54,278 bases of DNA from SbD1 sp049300095. GTDB taxonomy: Bacteria > Desulfobacterota > Syntrophobacteria > Syntrophobacterales > Syntrophobacteraceae. Made by a program: the position numbers and the translations under genes. The notes beneath the pieces were generated by a model that was given only the letters and a program-made list of their open reading frames with translations, did no database searches and had not been told where the DNA came from. This document shows positions 9,478-17,181 of this stretch, one piece after another. Positions within the stretch are counted from its first letter, which is position 1. The number at the start of each line of letters is the position of its first letter. The stretch spans positions 1-54,278 of the forward strand of contig JBAQYM010000164.1 of NCBI GenBank assembly GCA_049300095.1, given 5' to 3'.

Positions 9478-9587
9478 AGGAAAACCACGCCTCGTAATCG
9501 AATCCGCGCCCGGCGGACAGGGAAAAAGCGGGGGGAGGCCGGTTTCCTTGTCTCGGATCAGGGGTGAGCGGCTCGAAGCGGTCCTTT

Positions 9588-10019
9588 TCAGGAGGGATTG
9601 GCGCTTTTCTTCAAAACCACCATATCGTCTTCCCGGTAAATCTCGAACGAATCCCCGATTCCAAATCCAAGCATTTCGATCAGCAGCGCCCGGTTGAGGG
9701 TTATGCTTCCGCTCTGGCCGATAGTCCTGAAATTGCCCGTCTTGATTACCACCGAGGGGTAGGATATCGGAGGCCTTTCCCGCTTGCGGGCAAAGGTGCG
9801 TTCGTAGTTGTTTTCCGGAGGCTGAATTTTGGGAGTCTCCGGCCTGTTGAACTCGACCTGGGGAATCTCCCCAAGCTCCATCAGGCCCTTCAGGTACAAA
9901 TCCTGGACCTCGCTCTTGAACTTCAGGCCAAATAGTTTCTGGACGGATTCCAGGGACCTGCCGTTTCGGATTTCATTCACAACAAGCTTCGCATCAATGT
10001 TCCTGTACTCGATCTGCAT
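9588..10019 (-). CDS. DNA-binding protein with C-terminal AbrB/SpoVT-like domain
   Basis: 143 aa from the ATG at 10019, which has GAGG about 10 nt upstream; the longer open frame to 10100 is rejected for lack of a ribosome site. The C-terminal third (about 97-140: GQSGSITLNRALLIEMLGF, then GDSFEIYREDDMVVLKK) is a swapped-hairpin AbrB-like domain. The N-terminal 50 residues (VVNEIRNGRSLESVQKLFGL) look like a helix-turn-helix or helical dimer module, joined by a Pro/Arg-rich linker. Probably a transcription regulator; the target is unknown. AbrB domains also occur in antitoxins, but no toxin gene is adjacent. Confidence 0.7.
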   Translation of the reverse strand: MQIEYRNIDAKLVVNEIRNGRSLESVQKLFGLKFKSEVQDLYLKGLMELGEIPQVEFNRPETPKIQPPENNYERTFARKRERPPISYPSVVIKTGNFRTIGQSGSITLNRALLIEMLGFGIGDSFEIYREDDMVVLKKSANPS

Positions 10020-10662
10020 ACTTCTTTTCCTCTTTGTTCGGGAAAAACACCCTGATGATAATTCACCCGGCTCCCGCCGGGCCCCCGCCCCGTTTCGCAA
10101 ACCGCGGGCAGGGAAGATACCCTGTTCTTCTCACTACGGATCGAACCGCCGGTCTCCGCCACCCGGATCGGCAACTCCGCCCGAAGGCCGGTCAACCGGC
10201 GTCTTCCCCAATTCCAGGCACACCCCGCCACGGGAAGAGGCTAAACGACTGGCTATCGACAAGCTACACCTTGCAAACTTTTAAAGATCGCATGCCTGAG
10301 GAAACAGCTCAAACTCCGGGTGGAGACTTCCAATTTGAGGGCTGGCTGGCATAACGGTAAATAACGATGCCCGCCTTGTCAAGGAGGCACTCTGATTCCG
10401 ATGCTGGTTCGGTTTGCCTGAAATCAAAGAAATCATGCCCGCGCGAGTAATCTATTATAACAGGAAACGGGCCGATGCAATCCGCAAAATAATATATTTC
10501 CGCACAATTTTCGGAGCGCAAAAATCCGATATCGGGCGCCGGACGCGGAGGGGGTAAGGGGGTGTTGCCCAAACCACAGGCGCTTTCACGGGTGCGGATT
10601 CACCCCAAATAAGTTCGAGTCGGTCGGCCCTTGCCCCCGGAGAATCCGGACGTGAGTCCAGG
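10020..10662. other. Gene-free region, lower GC around 10330-10520
   Basis: No convincing gene is seen. An 87-codon minus-strand frame (10309-10572) has no ribosome site, and its 5' part lies in low-complexity sequence. The segment leads into a large repeat block that continues to about 11295. Confidence 0.5.
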
Positions 10663-11002
10663 AGCTGTTGCCCAAAGAAGTATTCAAGTTGAGCGACTAT
10701 CGAGCCGGACGTGAGTCCCCCTCCCTTCGATGGGAGGGGTTTAGGGGAGGGTGTTGAATTTTCAAGTACTTAAGACCCCTTCCCCCAGCCCCTCCCGCCA
10801 AGGGAGGGGAGACCTCCGCCCTGTTGAGCGACTATCGAGCCGGACGTGAGTCCCCCTCCCTTCGATGGGAGGGGTTTAGGAGAGGGTGTTGAATTTTCAA
10901 GTACTTAAGACCCCCTCCCCCAGCCCCTCCCGCCAAGGGAGGGGAGACCTCCGCCCTGTTTTGGCCATACCTGTCGTAACTTTTGCATTTGAGCAACAGC
11001 CC
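10663..11002. repeat. Family A element with an internal 135-bp tandem duplication
   Basis: Starts with GCTGTTGCCCAAAG and ends with the inverse TTTGAGCAACAGC. Inside are the family's G-rich and C-rich hairpin arms (GATGGGAGGGGTTTAGG and CCCCTCCCGCCAAGGG). The block beginning GAGCGACTATCGAGCCGG occurs at 10691 and again at 10826, a 135-bp direct duplication with very few differences, so it is recent. Other copies: 16787-16984, 19044-19341, 42322-42526, an expanded one at 53641-54111 and a short degenerate one near 45262-45328. It contains no credible protein gene. Confidence 0.9.
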
Positions 11003-11055
11003 GTCAACACCGCCCCCACGACCAAACGACGGCATCGTTTACGCCCGAAACGCGT

Positions 11056-11295
11056 AGGGGCGGGGTTGATCCCCGCCCGGACTGACTGGAGTTCAGATCT
11101 TTCGCAAGGACCGCGCTTTGAAACACGGCCCCGTTTGGTCCCCTGCACGGTTCCCGGACTGCGTCTCAGGGGCTTCCACCCCTGTCCGAGGATTGGGCGG
11201 CGTCGCTCTTATCTGACTTCAAAGTCAGAATTCTGCGTTCAAACAGGCCAAAGGTCGGCGGCCCCGCTGGATTCCGGCTTCCGCCGGAATGACGG
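11056..11295. repeat. Family C copy and a GGATTCCGGC-type repeat
   Basis: 11056-11095 matches the family C core (GTAGGGGCGGGGTTGATCCC) with its longer flank (GACTGNNTGGAGTTCAGATC) that is also seen inverted at 19004-19030. At 11270-11295 lies a small palindrome, ATTCCGGCTTCCGCCGGAAT, related to the one at 45868-45895. Nothing coding is seen between 11003 and 11339. Confidence 0.75.
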
Positions 11296-11339
11296 TTTTG
11301 GCGACTTACCCGCAACCGAATATCTGCGAAGACGCGGCT

Positions 11340-11894
11340 CTAAACGGCTTTCTTGGCTTTGGGCCTGCGCTTTACCACGGGGCGTGCCTCTTTGCGCTCT
11401 TCCCCCGCCCCGCCGCCTTCCGACGATGCCGCTTCCGCCTTCTTCTGCTTTCTTTCCTCCAGGAACTTCACGAGATTTTCGGGAAGCCCTCTTTTCTTGG
11501 CCGCCTTGCTCCTCGCCTTTGTCAATGACCTGGCGGAAAGAGGCTGCTTGAGGGAAAACCCCCATTTCTTCTTGTACTCACGGGGCGTGAGGCTGTGGGA
11601 ACTGAGGTGCTTTGTGGTGAGCTGCCGCATTTCGGTGCCGCATTCCAGGCAGATGATCTTGTCATCCTGGATGGATTCGCGCGGTTCCTTCTTCGCGGGA
11701 GCAGCTTCTTCTTCAGGCATTTCCTCGCCTCCGGCGCCCTTTTCCAGGAGGATCCCCTTTTCCTCGGCCCTCTGCATTCTTTGCAGGGTCGAAAAGGTCT
11801 TTACCAATGCCTGTTCGATCTGTTCCGCCGACATTGGTCCAACTGAGGCTTGGGCTTGAACGATTTCGGAGGCTATATCCAGTAGCTTTCTCAT
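11340..11894 (-). CDS. Ros/MucR-family zinc-finger transcriptional regulator
   Basis: 184 aa. The centre has the prokaryotic Ros finger: ICLECGTEMRQL, then HLSSH and the LTPREYKKKWG helix that defines the family (Cys-x2-Cys-x9-His-x3-His). Such proteins bind AT-rich DNA and act as global repressors. Here the finger is flanked by an acidic N-terminal linker and a long Lys/Arg/Ala-rich tail (about residues 130-184, ending KRRPKAKKAV) that resembles histone-like DNA-binding tails and is longer than in classical MucR (about 140-150 aa). A very strong ribosome site (GAGGAGG) precedes the ATG. The unusually AT-rich 700 bp upstream is a likely self-binding region (inference). Confidence 0.88.
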   Translation of the reverse strand: MRKLLDIASEIVQAQASVGPMSAEQIEQALVKTFSTLQRMQRAEEKGILLEKGAGGEEMPEEEAAPAKKEPRESIQDDKIICLECGTEMRQLTTKHLSSHSLTPREYKKKWGFSLKQPLSARSLTKARSKAAKKRGLPENLVKFLEERKQKKAEAASSEGGGAGEERKEARPVVKRRPKAKKAV

Positions 11895-12595
11895 TTCTTC
11901 CTCCTCGAAAATAGATGACCTATAGGCCCAACAAATTGTAATTCCATTGTTCTACAGGGTATTTTACCTTAATTATGTGAGAAAGGAACATCAAGTCAAC
12001 AAAAATACACATGCGTTATTTTTTTTTGCGAATAAAACACTATTCCGGCGCCGTACTGCTCCAATTTTACCATTCTATTAACGCGTCTCATCCTCAATTA
12101 CAAAAGCCGATTTGCAGATACCGGAAGGAGACACAAGAAGAAGGGCGGAATATCTACTCTGAAACAGGCAGGAATGCAACAAAATTATAGTGACATTTTT
12201 AAACTCCAGGTTGGAAATCTATTCCCGGAGTTTAAAGGCAGGAATTATTTTCATCGGAAAGCCGCAATTGACTGGAATATCGATAGTGTGCGATTGCACC
12301 CTCCCGGAGTTTCCGCGTTGGGAAAAGGCTTCCGGAAAATCTCTATAGGATTTTAAGACCTGAAATGGATAAAAACAAGCTCCTATGGTGTTGCGTCAGA
12401 GTGCATATAGAAAAATAGTTACTGATTTTTTTACGTGTCGTGCGCCTTCCCCGTTTGTGATGACAACCCCTGCCGTCTATAGTATGTATCGGAGCGCTGG
12501 AACACTCAAAGCCGAAGCGCTATATCTTATAGGACATATGGAAGAAACGGCGGAAAACAACAATCGGCCCACTTTGGTGAAAGCGGCAAGACAAA
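11895..12595. promoter_or_regulatory. AT-rich 700-bp intergenic region upstream of the MucR-like gene
   Basis: Clearly lower GC than the rest of the window, with runs such as TTATTTTTTTTTGCG near 12014. It separates the MucR-like gene (minus) from trmJ (plus). A paired segment, CCCGGAGTTTAAAGG (12223-12237) and CCCGGAGTTTCCG (12303-12315), repeats. A 60-codon plus-strand frame at 12174-12356 has no properly spaced ribosome site and no recognisable content. Ros/MucR proteins favour AT-rich DNA, so autoregulation here is plausible. Confidence 0.5.
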
Positions 12596-13387
12596 ATGAA
12601 GATCAGGCTGGAACACATCGCAATCGTCCTCAACGAACCGCACTTCCCCGAAAACATCGGCGCGGCCGCCCGCGCGGTCAAGAACATGGGAATGTCGCGT
12701 CTCGTGGTCGTAAACCCGATCGACTGCGACCTCACCCGTATCCTCAAGATGGCCACGCACAACGCGGAAGACGTTGTGGTCGACATGGAGGTCCACAACA
12801 GCCTGGAAGATGCCCTGGCGCCGTTTCAGTACGTGGTCGGCACGACGGCCCGCATCGGCTCTCACCGCCAGTCGGTAAGGGACGCCAGGCAAATCGCGGT
12901 GGAGTTGATCGGGATCAGCGCGAAAAACCGGGTGGCAATCCTGTTCGGGACCGAGAGCCGGGGGCTGGCAAACGAGCACCTCAAGTTCTGCGACACCCTC
13001 GTCACCATTCCCACCGCTGATTTTTCCTCCATCAACCTCGCCCAGTCCGTGATGATACTGGCCTACGAAATCTTCACCGCCGCATCGGAGAAAAAACAGG
13101 CGCTCATTCCCCGCCTCGCCGACCGGGGCGAACTCGAAGGCATGTACGGCCACCTCAAAGAAACGCTCACGAAGATAAATTTCATCAATCCGGAAAACCC
13201 CGACTACTGGATGATCAATATCCGCAAATTTTTCAGCCGCCTCAACCTGCGGGGGCGGGACGTGAGGATCATTCGCGGGATCTGCAGGCAGATAGACTGG
13301 TATTGCCACAAAAGGGGAGAACCATCCCGCGCGGAGGGCGGTCCGGATGCCGGATTGCCGATCTCTAAAAAGGACGGCGGGAATTAA
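12596..13387 (+). CDS. trmJ: tRNA (cytidine/uridine-2'-O-)-methyltransferase TrmJ family
   Basis: 263 aa SpoU/TrmH-class (SPOUT) enzyme. The three knotted-fold motifs are all present: PENIGAAARAVKNMG near residue 17 (catalytic Arg), ILFGTESRGLANE near 115 and SSINLAQSVMILAYE near 143. This order and the length match TrmJ, which uses S-adenosylmethionine to methylate the 2'-oxygen of nucleotide 32 in several tRNAs. The C-terminal helical part (FINPENPDYWMINIRKFF) is also typical of TrmJ. It stands alone after the AT-rich gap. Confidence 0.88.
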   Translation: MKIRLEHIAIVLNEPHFPENIGAAARAVKNMGMSRLVVVNPIDCDLTRILKMATHNAEDVVVDMEVHNSLEDALAPFQYVVGTTARIGSHRQSVRDARQIAVELIGISAKNRVAILFGTESRGLANEHLKFCDTLVTIPTADFSSINLAQSVMILAYEIFTAASEKKQALIPRLADRGELEGMYGHLKETLTKINFINPENPDYWMINIRKFFSRLNLRGRDVRIIRGICRQIDWYCHKRGEPSRAEGGPDAGLPISKKDGGN

Positions 13388-13452
13388 CCGAAGGTGGGAG
13401 ACGTTCGAAACCGGCCGGGCCGCAATGCCGCCGGCCTCAAGATAATGCTCCG

Positions 13453-13482
13453 GTCATGGCGCGGTCTCCTGGCCGTGCCAAA
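13453..13482. repeat. Family B half-palindrome
   Basis: GGTCATGGCGCGGTCTCCTG followed by GCCGTGCCA: the same core as the arms at 2793-2915 and 16765-17006, present here as one short unit just after trmJ. Confidence 0.65.
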
Positions 13483-13551
13483 ACCGAGAGGCCTTATTCC
13501 AGCAGCCGCGGAAACTCGGAGAGGGTCATTTCGAGGTCATTGCGAACGATT

Positions 13552-13710
13552 TTAAGGAGCAGCCCCGCATGCTTCAATGGCTTCGCGAATATTGTCCATT
13601 GCATCTTCAATGGTATCACCGTAGCTTCGGCACCCCTTGAAGCTGGGACACTCAACAATAAATATCCCGTCGCCGTCCTGCTCTATAATGATCGGAAAGT
13701 GTCTTCTCAT
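13552..13710 (-). CDS. HicB-like antitoxin domain protein (orphan, short)
   Basis: 52 aa: starts MRRHFPIIIEQDGDGIFIVE and continues with CPSFKGCRSYGDTIEDAMDN and IREAIEACG. This is the partly degraded RNase-H-like fold of HicB/UPF0150 (Y/F-x-x-x-x-E-x-D-G-G-x-F-x-V-x-x-P-x-x-x-G-C). GGAGG stands 10 nt before the ATG at 13710. Full HicB antitoxins often carry a C-terminal DNA-binding domain; this copy has none. No HicA toxin is found on either side. In the +1 frame, the end of the gene continues open to a stop at 13494 (LLKIVRNDLEMTLSEFPRL), so a frameshifted C-terminal extension is possible. Confidence 0.65.
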   Translation of the reverse strand: MRRHFPIIIEQDGDGIFIVECPSFKGCRSYGDTIEDAMDNIREAIEACGAAP

Positions 13711-13776
13711 GAGTTTTCATCCTCCATCTTTACCCAACCGCGCCGGTCACACGCCGCATGGTGAGATGGATGTTTT

Positions 13777-13965
13777 CTAACCCTCCTCGATCACTATCCG
13801 GTGATTCACCAGCGACATGCTGCGGATTGTCCCGTGGACTATCTTCTGCTCGCCGAAAATGCTTTCGATCCTTATATGGTCTCCCTCATTTTCGATCTTG
13901 TCCACGGCTTCGAGTATGAGTTCCTCTTTGCCCTCTTTGAGCAGGTACGCATTGGCTTCGCACAT
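13777..13965 (-). CDS. cooT: CooT-like nickel-binding protein
   Basis: 62 aa beginning MCEANAYL, matching the MC-x-A-x-x-x-L start of the CooT family (small beta-barrel proteins that bind Ni(II) through the conserved Cys2 and take part in maturing Ni-dependent carbon monoxide dehydrogenase). The rest (ILEAVDKIENEGDHIRIESI, then a beta-rich end) has the family's spacing and length. GGGAG lies 9 nt before the ATG. No CODH, CooC or CooJ gene is in the window, so the partner enzyme must be elsewhere. Confidence 0.7.
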   Translation of the reverse strand: MCEANAYLLKEGKEELILEAVDKIENEGDHIRIESIFGEQKIVHGTIRSMSLVNHRIVIEEG

Positions 13966-14037
13966 TATTTTTTCTCCCGCTGAAGGTATTCAATCCACGT
14001 TGGCCCCATTCATATTAATACATCCCGGCCGTCCTTA

Positions 14038-16629
14038 TCAATCCGAACCGCGCTTCCGGTGTTTGAGAACGGCCCTGGATTCCGTAAGGGGCACGAGTTC
14101 GCGGGCGCGCGCGGCGGGGCTTTCCCGGAAGAGCCGCTCGAAGCGGCACCAGAGCATGCGGTCGAGTTCCTCGATAAAAGTTTGGACATTCACTATTTTG
14201 GCGAACAGGTCCGGTTTTTCGATCCCCCGCGTGACGAATTCGAAGAAGAGGGTCTGGAGCTTCCAGGTTTCAGGTCTTTCGTCCAGGACGGTGCAAAGGG
14301 AGAGCAGCCGGAAGAACCGTCCCGCCTCGCCCTGGTCGAATGTCACAACGAGCCTGGTGGCGCTTTCGACAAGGGCCAGGCCGAGGCGTTGCGAGAGCGA
14401 CTCGCTCTGAAGCGAGACGCCCCACGACTTCGCCTCTTCCAGGAGCGAGTTGAGCCGCGCCATGTGCCCCCGGTAAAAGAAGTCGGTCGTGTCCCAGGGA
14501 GCGTCCAGGTAGAGGGTGTCCCGTTCGTGATCGATAACGGCCCCGACGACCTGCTCGGCCTCATCGCCCAGCACCCGCCGGATCGAAACCCGAAGGTCGC
14601 TCGGGATCTTAATCCCCCATTGCTTGAGAGAGAAGATGAGGGGCTTATAGGTCTGGAACAGGCTGCGCTGGAGGTCGGTGTAGGTCGCGAGGGTCTTGCG
14701 GCTTACCTCGAGGGCGATCGAGGACCGCAGGTCCTTGAACGCGTCATGCAGTCCGAAGCTCTCGGCGCCGAACTTTTCGTCGAGCAGGCGCAGCATCTTT
14801 GCCGTGTTTTGCTCCTCGACACAGTCCTGGAGAGCGTCGAGAATCGCCCTGTACTCCTCGTCGCCCGCATAGGGCTTTACCGAACAGCGAAAATCGAGGC
14901 CGCCGAAATGGAGCACGGCGTACAAAAAATCTCCCGCGGCAAGCGTCTTGTCGTGCTCGACCGTGAGATGCCCGTAGAGGCACGGCACGGGGCTTGCCCC
15001 GAGGTTTACTTCCTTTTGCGGCATGACGGCGTACGTGTATATCTGAAACTGCCTCCGCGCGGGCAGCGCAAGGGCCTTTATGGCATAGTTGGCCGCCACG
15101 CGGGCCTTTTCCACTATCTCGGGCTTCACCTTTTTCAAGTAGACGTTTGCGCCGTTGCCGTATGCGGGCACGTTGCTCGGCGCCCGCTCCAATATCTTGA
15201 GAAATCCTGGCTCGATGGGAGGCGATCCCGTTTTTTCGGCAAGTTGCATCGCCCGCGCGGCGTATTTCAGGACGAGCAGCGCCTCGAGTTGGCTGATCTC
15301 GTCAAAAAACCACCCGCAGGAAGTGAACATGTAGAGCGCATAGCGCTGCATCTCGCAAAGTTCCAGAAACCGCGACGCCTGCCCGGACGCCTCCGGGCCG
15401 TTCATGTGCTTTTGGAGAAATTTTTCCAGGGCCCGCTTCCGGGCCAGGACGACGTCGATATACTCGTTTCTGGTCCTCCACGGGTCCCGGCAGAGCTTCT
15501 TCATCTCTTTTTCAAAATGGACCGCGACGGCGTCGCGGACGTACTCGGTCGCCGCCCGAAGAGGCCCCCTCCACTTCTGGTTCCAGTTCGGTTCCCCGCC
15601 GATGTGGCAGCCGCAGTCCGCGCTCCATCTTCCCAACCCGTGGGCGCAGCTCCAGGCGGTGTTTTCCAGGATTTCAGCTTCCGCGACGACCGGAAAAGCC
15701 TCGAGGAACGAGCCGTAATTGGTGACTTCGGTCATCGGGTCTCGTTCGAGTTCCTGGAACGCGGCGGCAAGCGCCATGTCGCCGAACTTGAAATGATGGC
15801 CGTACGATTCGCCGTCGGTCGCGGTGTTCACGAGCCAGGGCTCGTCGCTCGCCGGGTCGCGCCGGTCGTGGCTCCTGTCGATTTGCGCCAGAAACTTGCC
15901 GCTGTGCTCGAGCACGCGGTCGAAGGCCACCCCGTGCGCAAGCGCGGCATCGTAGAAGAAGATGTGGATGTATCTGCCCGCGCCGCAATCGTAGCGGTAT
16001 GCGCGCCCGGTCGGGATGGACCCGCCCGGCGCTTCGCGCCACTGGGCATCCTTTCCGATAAAGCGCCAGCGGGCGGCCTGGTAGGGAGACAGGATGGTGA
16101 ATTTAATTCCGGCCTCGGCCAGCACCGCCAGGGTGCTCCGGTCCACGGCGGTCTCGGCAAGCCACATCCCCTCGGGGCGCCTCCCGAACCGTGATTCGAA
16201 ATCGCGAATGCCCCACCGCACCTGCGTCACCTTGTCGCGCTGGTTGGCCAGCGGCATGATGACGTGGTTATAGACCTGCGCTATGGCGTTTCCGTGGCCC
16301 CCGCGCTCCTTGACGCTTTCCCTGTCCGAGTCGATAATGGCTTGATAGACCCAGGGATCGTGGCGTTCGAGCCATTGTATCAGCGTCGGGCCGAAATTGA
16401 AGCTGAACTGGCGGTAGTTGTTCCTGAGATTGAGGATCCTGTTGCCCTCGTCCACCAGGCGCGCCGCCGTGTTTGCCCGGTAGCACTCCATGTTGATGCG
16501 CTCGTTCCAGTCGTGGTAAGGAATGGCGGAATCCTCGCGCTCGGTTTCTTCCAGCCACGGATTTTCCCGCGGAGGCTGGTAGAAGTGCCCGTGAATGCAG
16601 ACGTATTTTTTTCTCCGTAGATCGTCCAT
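14038..16629 (-). CDS. Glycoside hydrolase family 57 protein with DUF3536 C-terminal half
   Basis: 863 aa, cytoplasmic (no signal peptide). The N-terminal half is a GH57 (beta/alpha)7 catalytic domain: HGHFYQPPRENPW at residue 13, a likely nucleophile Glu159 in GMWLAETAVD, and a likely acid Asp272 in TATDGESYGHHF. The C-terminal half (from about residue 420) corresponds to DUF3536, usually found joined to this GH57 subtype. GH57 enzymes act on alpha-glucans (amylase, 4-alpha-glucanotransferase, branching enzyme); which activity this protein has cannot be decided. Storage-glucan turnover is the likely role. It appears monocistronic. Confidence 0.87.
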   Translation of the reverse strand: MDDLRRKKYVCIHGHFYQPPRENPWLEETEREDSAIPYHDWNERINMECYRANTAARLVDEGNRILNLRNNYRQFSFNFGPTLIQWLERHDPWVYQAIIDSDRESVKERGGHGNAIAQVYNHVIMPLANQRDKVTQVRWGIRDFESRFGRRPEGMWLAETAVDRSTLAVLAEAGIKFTILSPYQAARWRFIGKDAQWREAPGGSIPTGRAYRYDCGAGRYIHIFFYDAALAHGVAFDRVLEHSGKFLAQIDRSHDRRDPASDEPWLVNTATDGESYGHHFKFGDMALAAAFQELERDPMTEVTNYGSFLEAFPVVAEAEILENTAWSCAHGLGRWSADCGCHIGGEPNWNQKWRGPLRAATEYVRDAVAVHFEKEMKKLCRDPWRTRNEYIDVVLARKRALEKFLQKHMNGPEASGQASRFLELCEMQRYALYMFTSCGWFFDEISQLEALLVLKYAARAMQLAEKTGSPPIEPGFLKILERAPSNVPAYGNGANVYLKKVKPEIVEKARVAANYAIKALALPARRQFQIYTYAVMPQKEVNLGASPVPCLYGHLTVEHDKTLAAGDFLYAVLHFGGLDFRCSVKPYAGDEEYRAILDALQDCVEEQNTAKMLRLLDEKFGAESFGLHDAFKDLRSSIALEVSRKTLATYTDLQRSLFQTYKPLIFSLKQWGIKIPSDLRVSIRRVLGDEAEQVVGAVIDHERDTLYLDAPWDTTDFFYRGHMARLNSLLEEAKSWGVSLQSESLSQRLGLALVESATRLVVTFDQGEAGRFFRLLSLCTVLDERPETWKLQTLFFEFVTRGIEKPDLFAKIVNVQTFIEELDRMLWCRFERLFRESPAARARELVPLTESRAVLKHRKRGSD

Positions 16630-16654
16630 GTTCCCCCGGCCGTTGAAGGATGCA

Positions 16655-17055
16655 GGAATTTAGGAATTCAAGAACTCAGGGATTGAGAGATTGAGGAATT
16701 GAGGGATTTGGGGATTGAGGGATTGAGGAGATTGATCGAAATCCCTCAGTTCCCCAGTCCCCCTGTTGTGGCGTGGTCTCCTGGGGCTGTTGCCCAAATA
16801 CATATTCACGCGTGCGACAATTGAGATGGACGTAAGTCCCCCTCCCTTCGATGGGAGGGGTTAGGGGAGGGTGTTGAATTTTCCAGTACTTACGACCCCC
16901 TCCCCCAGCCCCTCCCGCCAAGGGAGGGGAGACCTCTACCCTGTTTTGGCCACAATTGTCGCAACTCTTGCATTTGGGCAACAACCCCGGGAGACCTTGC
17001 CACAACACGATCTCAATCCCTCAATCCCTCAATCCCACAATCCCTCAATCCTAAA
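16655..17055. repeat. Three-layer concentric palindrome (octamer arrays / family B / family A)
   Basis: Outer layer: octamer repeats (GGGATTGA-type) at about 16670-16735, inverted as TCAATCCC repeats at 17012-17050. Middle layer: family B arms at 16765-16786 (GTTGTGGCGTGGTCTCC) and 16985-17006 (GGGAGACCTTGCCACAAC). Inner layer: a family A element from 16787 (CTGTTGCCCAAAT) to 16984 (ATTTGGGCAACAA), itself holding G-rich and C-rich hairpins. The order on the left is exactly mirrored on the right. It fills the gap between the GH57 gene and the 5'-nucleotidase gene. Confidence 0.88.
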
Positions 17056-17181
17056 ATTCCCATCATTGATTTTATAGGCTAATCGAGTGTTTTGCCAGCA
17101 GCGTTTTCGATATTTCACTGTTGCGGCTTCCAAGATTGGAATTCGATAATTAGATTCTTGGACCGGAGGCATAATCCCGGA

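Noticed and set aside
10309..10572. 87-codon minus-strand open frame
   Set aside because: No ribosome site; product looks random.
10832..11035. Minus-strand open frame with Gly/Pro-rich product, also seen in the copies near 16.7-17.0 kb and 19.1-19.4 kb
   Set aside because: It lies wholly inside family A repeats; the frame is open because of the repeat composition, with no ribosome site.
12174..12356. 60-codon plus-strand open frame in the AT-rich region
   Set aside because: No properly spaced ribosome site and no recognisable content.
14059..16194. 711-codon plus-strand open frame opposite the GH57 gene
   Set aside because: Shadow of high-GC codon usage; the minus strand has clear family motifs and this frame has none.
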